Origin: Chionis minor
Lineage: Eukaryota > Chordata > Aves > Charadriiformes > Chionididae
Length of the DNA stretch: 64,000 nucleotides
Direction of reading: 5' to 3'
NCBI GenBank assembly: GCA_013398295.1
Contig: VZSF01006559.1
Span: forward strand, 65,839-129,838
The notes under the pieces were generated by a model. It was not told where the DNA came from. It saw nothing but the letters and a program-made list of their open reading frames with translations, and did not search any database. The number at the start of each line of letters is the position of its first letter. Within the stretch, counting starts at the first letter, position 1. A program made the position numbers and the translations under genes. This document shows positions 38,823-51,700 of the stretch, one piece after another.

Positions 38823-41800
38823 TTTCTTTCTAGCAACAGAGGTTTTGTAGTTAATACTAGTGTTTGCTTGCAACAGCAGCTCAAATGAAGACAGTGATTT
38901 AAGTGGCACTTGGTTTGGGGCATAGCTGCTCCTTCTATAGTGGCAGTTCCTATAAACTTGATGTTTCCTGAATGCTTTTGTGGATATAATCTCCTGAGAA
39001 CAATTTTTTAGGTACTTAAGTTATTATTTTGGAGGAGAAGAGACGTTACCTGTAGCTGATGATCTTCAGCTACCAAGAAGTACAGTGTGTTTTAGGTTTA
39101 TCAGCTAAAATGCATGTTTCTAAATACATTTAATACCAACTGCTGAAAAAGGTTATTTATTTTTACACCATGTAATCTGCAGCATCCACAGGGTAGAATT
39201 TGTACAAAGTAAAAACGAAGGTACTGCTTGCACTTTTGGTCATGACACTCTTTCCAGAGCAGGTGGCATGCAGCAGCCTGAGTGTTTTGCCCGAGGTGAA
39301 AATTCTTGCTTTGTTTCTTTTGGCCAAAGAGATTTAAATAAAGCAACTTTGGTGCTAAACGGTACATTCCCACTATACAGCTAGCAAAAAGCCATATGTC
39401 GCTGATTCCTCCTGGCCCTGGGCATAGGACGTGTTTCCTAGGCGGTTCAGAGTCATCTTTCCTTCCATAGCACAGTCAGAGAGCGCATGGTCAGGCATTT
39501 GCTTCACAGTCAGCGACACCTATGGAGATGCTACTAGATTTCTGCTGTGGTGGTTCAGACCCCTCCCAACTCTGCCAGCCGGAGGATTCATGCAAGTAGG
39601 GGCCTATATTCCTACTTCATGCTAAATCCATATGGTTTCTTGGTATGGATCCCACTGAAACAGGTTAAGAAGAACTGACAGTCTCCTGTGTCAGCAGTAC
39701 TGCAGGAGCAGAAATACTCAACCGACTAACTCTTCACTCTTCATCTTTTTCATTATATCCCCCAAGAGGAGGCAATTGAAAATAATTTCCATTCATGTAA
39801 ATTGTAGACTTGAACGCTCAACGCTTTGCAGAATATCTCTGCATTGCCACTCGCACTTATTCGGAGTAAAATTTTATGGACAGAGCTTCTATTAAGTACA
39901 GTTGCATCTGAGCAAGCATCTGACTTGGTCCATTTCTCTTTTCAGCCACCTTTAAGCTTTTCATTTAACTTGTCCTCAATAAGGGCAGCATTTGAATGGC
40001 CATATGTTTGGCAAAACACATAAGTAATTTACAACTGTTGTTTGTACTCATTTTTGTAGTTCTAAAGCTATTTTAAAGAAACAGCCTAAAGCACTTTTTT
40101 CAGAATTAATAAATTTTCACGTAAATCTGGCAATGCCTGTACTTCTGCTCAGATCTCTAGAAAAGTGCATTTAGTTCATTAGTTTCATGCTGAACTGTTA
40201 ACATTTTAGGTTGTTTTATTAGGGGAGAACAAAGAACTCCTGGCTTGTTGAAAATTTGTTACACAAAAATAAGGATGAAAAGGTTCCAAAAGAGCTGATG
40301 TTAAGCATTGCAAACTGGATGAAGTTGTGCAGATTGGAAAGATTTACAAGACATCTGGTAATTAGCTTCTAGCTCCTATGGAGTCCTGCCCTGTGAAAGC
40401 TGCTGCTGCTTGCACTGGAGGGGGTGCAGGAGGGAGTTGAAGCGTAACCCTGAGAAGTTAGGTCTTTGTGTTCACAAATTATCAGTGGGCTATTGAAGAG
40501 TCTCTAGGCACCTCTTTGGAAAACTGCCTCCTACAAGAAAAGTGCCCAGCATCTTTACCTTTGCAAGATTTTCTCCTCTGCTGGCATTTGCTTGGTGCGG
40601 TGGAGGACTCACTTCTAGCAAGTCATTGCCCTGTCCCTTTTATTATTTTGTCTGTAAAACAGAATATTGATCTTGTCTTAGACACTTGCAGTAAAAATGG
40701 TTACGATCAAAATGATATATTTACTACTGCTTTTTTTTATTCTTCTTTGGAACAAATATTTAATCATCTAAACATCAGTAATCAATCCCAGCAGGCTAAC
40801 GACTAGTAAAAATGTTTATCCTTTCAGCTCTGAATCTGTTAAATACAATGAACAGGCAGCCTGTCTTAAGTTAATTTTTCCAGCAGTGCTGTACTTTAAA
40901 ATGAGGCATTTGCAGCAAAGAAAGAACTTTATTGAGATTAGTTATCAGAAAGAACATTATTTTTCCTAGATTGCAAATGTAAGCAAATGTGTGGCTAATG
41001 GCATTCGCTAAATTATGACTGACTGAGAATATGAAGGAAGTAGAGTTATGTATCAATATATAATATTTGGACATGTTGGAAGAGATTATACTTAATTTGT
41101 ATATAACCCGATGAATTTTGCAAAGGTAGTCATTAGGTGTATTCTTTTCACCAATAAATCATGCTTATAGTCTCAAATAAAAACCATACGCAGTCTGAGC
41201 CTTTTCTTCTTGAGGTTACAGTCATTCTGTGTCTGCGTTTTAGCGGTATCTAATCCCTGAATGCAGAACCTCTGGTTCTACAACCTGATCTTTGGAAAGA
41301 AGGATTTAGCGCCCAGGAAGAGGTCAGTGCTGTCCAAGTGCTTCTGCTTTGCCCGAGGTCTGCAAGTTGCTGTATCCTACTGCAGGCAGTAAACTCCCAC
41401 TTTCCCAACAGCTGCCTTGAGTCTGGGCTGTGGGGGAAAATGACGTTTCTTTTTAATCATAGCTCTGAACAGACGGATGTGTAAAAAGGTGGAATGAAGT
41501 TGCAGCGTATCTCAGTCCACTGGAACCAGTGGTCCAAGCTCTTCAGCAAAGCTCTGTGCGGGTCACAAGTTTCTTAGCTCATCCTAAGCGGTGGCAGCTG
41601 TCTTAGAGGAGGGGTACAGAGCCCTGCTGCCAAGGCTAACCCAAACAGCTTCTGCTCCATAGGCTACAGCTGTTTCCACAGAGAACATTTGTTTGAAAGA
41701 GTTACTCATTAAATTAACATTGTTAGCGGGAGCAATAGATGGGCTGGAGCTGGCTTTGCAATAAACAGATTTTACTGGCTGAGACTTGTTTCACTTAGAT

Positions 41801-42369
41801 GTTTATTGACTTTTTTTCCCCTGGAATGATTATTATTTTCACATTTTTCTTTAGTGTAGTACACTTTTGTGGAGTAAAATGAACTCATATAAGACATTGA
41901 TTTTTGTGTATTTGTATGCATGATACTTTCTCCATTCCTTTGAATTGCCGTGCTTTTGGAACTAAAGCTGATATTCACAGGACTTTTTAATGCTTTTAAT
42001 ACACAAGTTACATTTATATCTACTCTGTACCAAGTGTTGCTTCAGCTGTCTTTAATTCTGTATTATACAAAACAGATTCCTATCCTCAACTGCTTTTGTT
42101 TTGAAACTCTCTAAATACTCCTGTTCAACGAGTGAAATGTACATTGTTGGGCTAATGTTTTGGAACCTGAATCAAGTCTGCCTTATGATCGGTACAGGAC
42201 AGTCACTGCTTATAATGTTGGGTCACTCTACAGCTTATGGACTAAATGGACAGAGTGGAATGGCGAAGAGACATTGGCAATGATCCTGAGCCTCTACTTT
42301 GATAAACAGGACACTGCAGATGCAGACTTGCACTCACAGAGCATAATTCCAGCATGTTTTAAGCCAGTG

Positions 42370-42886
42370 GGGGCTCTAGAACTGTGTCCAGCTCTGGAGC
42401 CCCCAATAGAAGAAGGACATGGATCTGTTGGAGCGGATCCGGAGGAGGGCCACAAAGATGAGCAGAGGGTTAGAGCGTCTCTGCTGTGAAGACAGGCTGA
42501 GAGAGTCGGGGTTGTTCAGCCTAGACAAGATAAGGCTCTGGGGACACCTTATAGCAGCCTTCCAGTATCGGAAGGGTGCCTACAAGAAAGCTGGAGAGGG
42601 ACTTTTTACAAGGGCATGTAGTGATTAGGACGAAGGGTAATGGCTTCAAGCTAGAAGAGGGTAGATTTAGATTAGATCTCAGGAAGAAGTTTTTCACTGT
42701 GAGGGTGGTGAGACACTGGAACAGGTTGCCCAGGGAAGTTGTGGATGCCCCATCCCTGGAAGTGTTCAAGGCCAAGTTGGATGAGGCCTTGAGCAACTAG
42801 GTCTAGTGGGAGGTGTACCTGCCCATGGCAGGGTGGTTGGAACTAGGTGATCTTTAAGGTGCCTTCCAACCTAATTCCATGAATTC
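42370..42886 (+). repeat. CR1 LINE 3' end (well preserved)
   Basis: Over 500 bases match the avian CR1 consensus: CCAGCTCTGGAGCCCCCAAT, ATGGATCTGTTGGAGCGGAT, CTTATAGCAGCCTTCCAGTA, the AAAGCTGGAGAGGGACTTTT block, GATGCCCCATCCCTGGAAGT, GTCTAGTGGGAGGTGTACCT and AGGTGCCTTCCAACCTAATT, ending in ATTCCATGAATTC, a worn form of the terminal ATTCTATGA repeat. It covers the end of the reverse transcriptase ORF and the 3' UTR of a 5'-truncated copy in the sense orientation of UBE2E3. ORFs at 42160-42800 belong to it. Confidence 0.95.
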
Positions 42887-44229
42887 AGGTTGAGCTGCTG
42901 CCCTCCTCCCCACTGCAACTTCCTGCTCCCCTTCTTGTGCTGATGCTGGCATCCATACCAGTCTGCAGCCAGCTGCTGCTTCCAGGAGCCCAGGCAGCCT
43001 GGCAGTTACTTCTCAGCCCCCTCAGCACCACAGAGCAATTCAGTATGTGATTTCACCAGCACCATGATGGGTGTCAAGGGAGGGGAAGGAGTAAGCAAAG
43101 GCACAGGGCTGGTTTTGCTGGGGATAATTGATTTTGAGACAGCACTGGTCACCTTGCACTCAGATCTACTGGAATGTGTTATACCTCAGAGGTTTACTTT
43201 ATGTATTCAAATTGGCAAAAGCTTATTTGCAGAATCGTTTTGTTAAAAGTACAAAGGTGAAAAAATCTAATGCCAAATAATAGATTAAATATATAAAAAT
43301 TGTCAACAATTATAAACTCACGCCCTGCACTGAATGTGAAGCTTGTCATCGTTTTGCTTTAAGTAGAGTTTAAAGCCTGTGGCCAGATTACTGATGATTA
43401 TTTTAGATCATGAATCTCATTAAAAAAAGTGAAAATCTTATTTAATCAGTCCTCATTATATGAAATTTTGTTAACCATTGTTAACCTTTAGACTAAAGGC
43501 AGGCCTTCTTAACATTGGACTGTTGTGTTGAACAGGGTTCTTGGTTTTTGGCTAACCAGATTCACACCCCTTCAAAACAGCTAACTTCTTTCCATTCAGA
43601 TGAAGTAGATGGTGACAAAAGCCACGTAGTGACCCCAGCCATGTTTGGAAAGAAGGTAGTCTTGAGAAATCATCCTTATTGTGCGGGAGGTGGGGAACGT
43701 CTTTGTGTATGAACTGGGAAAGGTCAATTTTATTTTTAAGAAATACAGCCTTTTCCGAGTTACAGATATTTCCATGAGACTTTTATGGCTTCAAGTTAGA
43801 CATCCGACACAGTGAGCTGTGGCACAGCATTTTGTGCTTTATTAGGCTGTACAATGTGATGTGGAAGTGCATGGAGGCAAGAGGGAGGAAGTATTTACAA
43901 GTAAGAATAAAACTGCGTTTGGAAGAAAGCCTATGCTAGAAGGTTAGGAAGACTGAACTAAAAACTTACTTAGATTATGATTATACCGATTGCATTTGAG
44001 GGAAAATATTTACTGCTTGCTACAGAGCATATTCAGGAAGTTTCAGAAACAAGTAAAAGTATGAAGCTAATATGTATGTGTTAAAGATCGTGACATCCCT
44101 AAGTAAGTGCTCCTTATTCAAGGTGTTAATGTCTTTTAATGGAGACAGCCTACCTGGCTGACTGGTTTTGTCTTTTCTCCATCTCTGTGTGGGTAAGCTG
44201 TAACTTTGTTCCTGAAGTTGAAAGTTAGT

Positions 44230-44276
44230 TTTTTTTTTAATTTTTTTTTTTCGTGGGAGGGGGGGTGGTGGTGGGG
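44230..44276 (+). repeat. T tracts followed by a G-quadruplex-type G-rich run
   Basis: T runs on either side of AA (to 44251) are followed by GGGAGGGGGGGTGGTGGTGG and further G (44255-44276), which fits four G-runs with short loops. On the + (transcribed-sense) strand it could also form in the pre-mRNA. Confidence 0.55.
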
Positions 44277-45189
44277 AGGAGGCAACTTCTAGCTATATTG
44301 CTGTGCAGTGGTGGAGAAACCCAATCCTGGATGTCCTGAAGGAGGAGGTTCCACTGCAGTAGCACCAGGCACATTGGGTGTTCATCTTCTTGACAGGTGG
44401 ATACACCCACATTTCAGTGAAGGTGACTTCCCAGCAATTCTGTCTTTCTTGGTCCTTCATGAAGTAAATGAATAAATCGTATTCACTAAATTGTACTTTC
44501 TCCTTTTACGATATTAGAAGAAAGTTTTTCTACAACATTAGCACCGTTCACAAGTTGAATCATGGAGTCTGCCCTTAGGCTTGAATTGTCAGACTGGTGA
44601 TTCTCTAAATCACTGGTGTGAGTTCTGTCTTGAAAAGCACTATTCATAGGTGGAGTTCCTTTCAATTTTTGGCTGAAGATACCTTCCTTAAAAACCAAAA
44701 CATAACCCACAGAGCAGGGGAGTATTTTTAATACATCGGTCAGTATTTGAAATAGACTGTTGTTTAGATATTTGAGGTACATTGATAGCTGGGAACTTAA
44801 TTTGAACAGCTCTCGTTAACTTACACAGTTTGTAGAAAATTGCCCAGTTATTGTTCCTAGGCATGAGACTTTATAAGTTTACTGCAGTTTTAAAGCCAAT
44901 TGTGTTTTTAGATTAATTGGATCCTTTAGTGAAATTATTTATTTTAACTGCTCTTTCTTCCTCCATCCAAAGTGGTCGTAAAGGATGTTGGGAATAATAG
45001 ATTTTCTTTGTTGACGTTAGAAGTGTCATTGAAAATATTGGTAGGAAATCCTAAACTGGATTTCTCAGTGTCACTTAGCTTTTTGACATGAATATTTTGC
45101 AGTGAATGATGGAGGTGACTGATGTCTAAAACATGTGGATGCCACAGACCTATCGAATGAGTTACTAATACTGTAATCTCAGCCCAGTG

Positions 45190-45312
45190 AGTGAGGTGAT
45201 GGCCTGGAATTTGGGAGATTTACTTTGCAGTCATACTGCACAGCACACGTTTTCTGGATGACATTAGGCCAACCATCTTGTGTCTGAGTGCCTCCGTTCT
45301 GTGTATTTGTGG
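45190..45312 (+). repeat. MIR-like ancient SINE
   Basis: GATGGCCTGGAATTTGGGAG resembles the MIR core region, and TGACATTAGGCCAACCATCT followed by GTCTGAGTGCCTCC resembles the 'tgaccttgggcaagtca...ctctgagcctcagttt' stretch. Order and spacing fit MIR on the + strand. Diverged, so a profile search is needed. Confidence 0.45.
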
Positions 45313-46449
45313 GCAGACGCCTTAAGCTACGGCCATGTGATTTCTCAGGTACCTGTGATTCTTTCAGTATGGATTGCTAGCATCGGTACCATATCACATA
45401 TTGAAGAATAAAATATGTGTGTATCCCAAATGAGTTTTGTTTGTGTTAGGGAGTTGAAAAGGATCATCTCTCATGGACGAAAAGCAAAACTTGCCATATT
45501 TGCTAAATACCGGTTCATCAGTAATTTTGAGTGGAAGAAAAATGTGAACTGCATACCTGGTAGACAAAATTTCTTTGGCAAAGTGATTTGGCCTTAGTAC
45601 AAATTGAGCTTTATACCAACAGAAAGAAAATAGCACTCATTTTGCCACTAGTACTGCTAGTGTTTCAGCACTGATGACAAGAAGCTGGTCTTTTATTTTA
45701 TGCTAAATTATGGCTTTGTTATTATGAACACATGGCAAAGTAGCAGGAAATGTTTTCCTTTACTGACTGTCCTGCTCTGTATTTCAATAGGGAGTGTGGA
45801 TAATTTCTCTAGTGTAGGCATGTGAGAGGGACTTCTATGCAGATTTCAAGATCTTTAAAATAAACCAAATATTCAGGATGAACTTTATTCATGCCTGTGA
45901 CTCCTGTGCTTTCTCTGTTTTCAAAACCAACTCAAGTTTGGTAGATTTTTTTTGTATTACCTGGTTAGTATATATTTACAGCTCCTCTGTCAAGAGCATA
46001 GACAGAAACAATCTGATTTGTTACCTGGTTTAAATTCAGTATTTCTGTTGTAATTTAGCGAACTACATTTTGGGGTTAGTTATTTTTCAAAAGAAAAATT
46101 ACAGGAATTCTGCCTCCATAATTGGCTAGGGTTGTTCTGGAAGATGGAGAGAACCTGAGCAGACTTCTAACAGCAGCCAGAAAGGTCCTAGGAACTAACA
46201 GGAATACAGAGAGGAAAGTAAAGTTGAGCTATTGTAGCAATGAACTAATTTAATGGGGTTTTTGGCAGTGGAAAAACTATCAGCTTTCCAAAATACATTA
46301 CTTGGCTTATCTACATATTACAGCTCTGATGGAATTATCAAATGATTGGTTACTCAGCTTCCTTTAGTAACAACAGTGTATATTCTTCCACTAATGGCAA
46401 GTTTAGTGCTGGAGGTTTTAATTGTCTAAAACACTGCAATCTGGCATCT

Positions 46450-46820
46450 CTCTCTTTAGGATGATTAATAGCGGATCTGCACTCGGTTAGATTCCCCTAA
46501 TGGTACAATTTGACGTGAACCGAATACGGCCACATGATTACATTTCGAAGCCAGACCAAGCAATCTAAAGTTTATGCCCTCTTTATGCTGGCTGCAGGAG
46601 GACAAATGCTACCTGATTAGGCATAAAGTGTGGTGTTACAAACCTAATCCATTGACATTTTTGGAACGTGTATGGTTTGGCCAAGTTAGTTTACATTGGA
46701 TCAGCACTTTGCTTTGAGTAGCCACGCTGCTTTTGATCGGGTAGGAGGAGCTCTCAAGTTGGATTTACTGTTGCATTTAACCGTGGCCTCCGGCACAAGT
46801 TCTGTGCTGCTTTACAACCA
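46450..46820. promoter_or_regulatory. Candidate conserved noncoding block
   Basis: About 370 bases of high-complexity sequence without repeats, with CpG-containing motifs kept in otherwise AT-rich DNA (GACGTGAACCGAATACGGCC, TGATTACATTTCGAAGCC) and TAAT cores. It looks like an enhancer-type element; this is judged by texture only. Confidence 0.25.
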
Positions 46821-47777
46821 GCTGAATTAGCAGGGGATCCATGAGTTAAAAATAGGCTTTATTTTTGTTGGGTGTGTTTTGCTTTTTTTTTTCCAGCAGT
46901 AATTTCTAGATTTCAGTCTTAAGGGAATGGCAGACTTCAAGGAATTTTGTACAGTGAACTAGTCTCCGTGTATCCTCAGTTACACAGAGCCTCTGTAGAT
47001 CTGCTAGAAGCAGTAAATAACCTTTTGCAGCAAACAGATGTAGCAGATAGTTCAGTGGCAGGTAAAATAAGAACACTTGTAACTATATAAAGAACACAAT
47101 AGACTGAAACTTTTTCTTTGTAAGAAATTGCACATAACCTGGAAACCTTAATAATAGTGAGTACCTTATCAAAAACTGTTTTCAACGTGTATTTCATATA
47201 TTGCTGTAGACAACACTCGTGTCCAACCCTAGAAAAATGCTGTAAACCAAAAATTAGGGCTATACTTGGAGTTCTTGCCAGTGAAACCAGCCTGCTTTCT
47301 GTGTATAGAGGATGTACTACCCAGATTCTGGAAGCAGAGGTGCTTAGGCACTGGCACTGATAATATGAACGCTGAGAATAAGTGCTTCAGAAAGCCCTGT
47401 AAATGAGGCACTGAAAATAAAGAAAAAGGAAATTGCTGTCCATGCTTGTCAGTTTTTAAAGGTCACAGGACTGAAAGCCTGTATGTATTTTAATTAATGT
47501 TCATTTCCTTTCTTGTGCTCTGTAACCAAACATACAAGAGCACCTCCACCATTGGGAAAAGAGGATTAAGAAAAAAAGGTGATGGATATATTTTCTTCAA
47601 AACATTGAAAATATCAAAGCAGGAAAATAATCTGAGCATCTTTCCCATTCCCATGTTTAACATTAAAATACAACTACTGATAAGTGACTTGTGCTCTCTC
47701 CAGGCTTCACAGAGTAACACTGAACTAATTCTCAGGCAGCTTGCACGAGACACAAATCCTTTGGTTCCTTGTGAGAT

Positions 47778-47795
47778 TTTTTTTTTTTTTTTTAA
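47778..47795. repeat. Poly(T) tract
   Basis: A long T run followed by TAAAATT; simple sequence in the intron. Confidence 0.8.
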
Positions 47796-50700
47796 AATTA
47801 CCAACAGCATGGCAGTGTGTATCTGTATCTAGATAAAAAGCTAGTGTGCTACAAGGTAGTTAGAGAACCCTTTCTCACTGCATGGAGAGTGTGGAGGTTT
47901 TTCTGATGTACTGAGCTTATAATGTTTGAGTTAGAAGCCAAGCTCCCCATGTGTCAGTGAAGAGCAGGTGTCACCAGAGGGAGATGGAGAACCTTGGTAT
48001 CAGGGAGTTTTTAGATGCTCCCCATGCTGCAGAGACTCACTGATTTCTCTACCCTGGTTGTCTGGAAGTCTGAGATGTTTGCATATCTACATGGTAGATA
48101 TGAGTCCCCCCTCTGCGATAACTTGAATTTTCCTGAGTCTGGGTCTTTCTCCTTCCACTGGAGATGAGTTCATCAAGCTTAGAAACTTAGACGAGGTGAG
48201 GCAAGCAGACTCACTACAGATGGGATCTGTGTATTTGCCTGAATTGTGTATGCTGGTAAGATCTGTTACAGCCCTGTTAGCCTCTAGTGGTCCGGTGCTG
48301 AACTAGAACACCATCCAACAGCTTTAGCTGAGATGTTGCTGTCCAAAACAAAGCCTTTCATGCTGGTAACACGCTGAGTGCCTTTCGTACAGCAGGATTT
48401 GTAAAACTCACTTTCTAAAGCTGTGTTGTGGATTTTGCAAAACTCACTGTGTAGTTTCATGAAGTGGATTTTTCAATCATGATGTTGTGGAACATACTTA
48501 AGGGCATTCTTCCTTTCTTTAATACCTTCAGCCGAATTAAGAAAAATCAAAAAGGATACCTTACTCCTTTCTTAAAGCACTGTCTTCACTTACATTGCTG
48601 TAAAGATTATAATTATACCATTGCGACAAAGTTGCTGTGGTTGAGCAGTCTGTGAAGAGCTTCGGAAGTTTTGCTTTTTCTGAATCTCATCTTGAGACAA
48701 AAGTTTGGGGAGGATGGAGGGGGCTCTTTCCTTACCTAACTCTCACTCCAGGTACCCCATTCAGTTTGTTAGCTGCTGCCTTTGTGATACCTGCCTGGGT
48801 ATGAGACCTAAGTGTGGCGCCTTTGAAAGGAGAATGTAGGATAATATTCCACCGCTTAAATCGGTGCTACATAGGCACGCTCCATGGGTATCTTGGGATG
48901 TAGACCAGTACCTTTAGTTTCATGGTGACGTTTCTCATAAGACTGTTTTAGAGTCTGACAGACTTCACTGTTGGGCAGCTTCCTAAAAAACAGATTATTT
49001 TTTCCCCCCTCAGTTGTATCCTATTACAGACCCGAATTGTTTCTCGTAATAAAGCATAACACAGAGTTAACATCAAATCTAGCTAAAATACATTTTCCTT
49101 CACTCTTTTTCTTCTTAATTATCACCGCCTCAGTACTATGAAGTTGCATTCTGTCACCAAATTTAGAGCACCGTGTTTCAGAGGAGTGCTGTTGACAGGA
49201 GAAGCACATTTAGTAAGTGCAGAAAGCAGCATGCTACCAGCATCATGTAGATTGGAAATTTCTTGTCCTAGTTTCTCATGCTGCAGCTAGTTCCATATGG
49301 GCAGCTTTAATGCATTTTGATTTAGTGAATTGTAACAAATGCTGAATTCTGATTTCTGTAACCACTGCGTCAGGAGTCTTAACAGATTTGTTGCTGGTGT
49401 GAATGCCGCTGCATCCGTGTGAATGCTTATAGCACTGTGCTGGAAAAGCTGTTCTTCGTCTTCATGAAACCTGAGAGTCAGGGTTCAGCAGAGTTAGGTT
49501 TAAAGGATCTGGTCTGGCCCCAGGGGCCCCTAGAGTTTAACCTCACGTCTTCTCAAATTCACCGTCTGAAGGCACACTTGTAAATTAAATCTGTTCAGCG
49601 GACTAGCTTGGATAGAGCATGGTTGTAAATCCTTTATCTTATCTGGATCAGGTATATATCCCTCAGTGAAGTGGCATAATGAGTATTTACGTAGGAAGCA
49701 GCCAGTTAGTTTTATTCTGTCAATTTATCTAATTTATTTTAAAAAATCAATCCAGCTTTTATGTATGAAGTAAAACCCCTTTAATTTTGCAACGAATGTT
49801 TTGTTGCTTCAATTAATTTGCTTTGTTATTTTGTCTGACTTTTTTTTTAGCCCATATTGTAAAAAAATGAATCAAGTAGTTCTTTTATTGAGAAGGTACT
49901 CATGGTGGCTTTCCTGAATTGGTGATGTTCTCTAAGCTAATTTAGGAGGGCAGCAGGCTGGTAGCAATGAACTGCGCATGTATGCTGGGTAGCAGAAACA
50001 CTGAAGTTGTCATCAGATCTGTTGCTCCATTGGGATTTTGTGTTTTAAAGGACAGAATAGAGGAGGATTTTATGTCTGTATGGATTCCGTGGGGGAAGTC
50101 AGAAGGAGCTAGGTCTTTCAGTGATGAAAAAAGGCAAGGGCAGAAAACCATGGAAATTCCCCATTGTAACACTCTGCCTGGGGTATTCTGTCCACTGTGG
50201 CAGATGGAGAGAAAGATCACTAGGCTGTCACTCACCACAGTTCTCAAGGTTTAAGGTGAGGTGCTTGAAGCCTGTGCTTGCAGTAGGAGAGTGAGTCCCT
50301 CAAATAGCAGGAGAACTTCTGGGAATAAAGAGCTCAAATACAGCCCCTAGAAGCACCTCCCATGCCAGCCTCTTTAGTGCCCAAGAGGAGAAGGGGAGTA
50401 TTGCTTCTGGGTGTATCAATGAAATACAAGGTAAAACTTCCTTCTTCCCAGTTTTCAGCCCTGGGTTTTTGCTGTCTTCTGTGGGAACAGAGAAGTTAGA
50501 TTTGCACCAGGGAGTGGCAGTTCCCATGTTGTGGCATTCTGCAGCACCGAGATGATGCTCTTGTGCAAGGGGTTGCCTGAGGCGGGACTGCGCCTTCCGC
50601 TCTTCTCTGCGGTCATCCAAGTGGGTGCCACCCCACTGTCCCATCCTTGTGGAAATCATTGCAGAGGCTGAGACTGCTGTGAATAGGTCTGCTATGTTTT

Positions 50701-51229
50701 GCTGAGCCTTAGAGAGTGTGGGTTTTGTATGATTACTGTGGTATGTATACAAAAGACAAAGTAGGGTATGGCTGGCTGAGGATGATTCCCGGTGGAAGTA
50801 TACAGGTGGTAGAAGCCAAGTGTGATGTCTCATCTCTAATCTCATGTCTTTAATCTCACATTGCCTCACGCCAAGGATGTAGTAATGGCAGGGATTTTCA
50901 GGTTGCTAATGAAGCAGGGGTATCATTTACGCCACTGGAAGTGAGACACCACTTCAGCTGTTAAATAGAAATTTCACAAACCTCAATCAGGTGTAATGAA
51001 ATTGTTCGATTTATCAATTTTCTCCTTTATTTAAGTGAAGTTGTTGTTACAGCTTTGTGTTACTTTTGACATTGCAGCAATCTTTTCTCAGCAGTTAGGA
51101 GGGGTTTCGAACACCGTGTTTTCTTCCGCTTACAAGGTTGGGAATTGTCCTTCTCGCCTTATAGCCCAATCCTTTTATATATTGCTAGCGGTAGCATAGA
51201 AGAGGATCGCAAATAGTAATAGGCAGAGA

Positions 51230-51700
51230 GTTACTGCACTTAGCTTCTAGCTACTAGCTGATAGATGCCCTTGCTCTGACTTGGTGAGTGATTACCAGCT
51301 AGTTTGGCACCAGCCTGGTGCCGCATTTAATTGTGACTTATTCATTGGGCTGAAATATGTCACTAATTTAATTCAGCTATTTCATTAATCTGATTAAATT
51401 GCATCCAGCTGTTAGAGGTATATGAAAGAAAGGTACCTGACACACGAGGCAAGAGCACTAACCTCTGCATTAAACTATAAAACAGTCATTAGGACATCTA
51501 ATGCTGAAATTGAATTGCTCCATAGAAATTTGGTTTCCAAGTACAATACTAATTAGCTGTAAGCTTGATGAATGTCAGGAATTAATTAAAACATTTTGGT
51601 GGCCTGTGTGGGTTTTAAATATTGTCATTATTGCCCCAATATTTTCAGTTCTTACACTAATTGCTTTTTAGAGAGCATGAATGGAATTATCTTCTGGAGT
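51230..51700. promoter_or_regulatory. Candidate conserved noncoding block, dense in TAATTA-type sites
   Basis: A non-repetitive stretch with at least six homeodomain-like cores (TTTAATTGTG, CTAATTTAATTC, TCATTAATCTGATTAAAT, ACTAATTAGC, GGAATTAATTAAAA, CACTAATTGC) plus E-box-like CAGCTG. It lies 2-2.4 kb upstream of the third coding exon. The composition resembles deeply conserved vertebrate developmental enhancers; not tested. Confidence 0.35.

Noticed and set aside
40468..40806. 112-codon + strand ORF
   Set aside because: Not similar to any protein I recognise and not flanked by convincing splice sites.
42160..42800. ORFs on both strands
   Set aside because: They are fragments of the CR1 reverse transcriptase end and 3' UTR, not host genes.
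50300..50869. 189-codon minus-strand ORF
   Set aside because: No recognisable domain or repeat match, and no splice or poly(A) context. Length alone is not enough in a 64-kb window.
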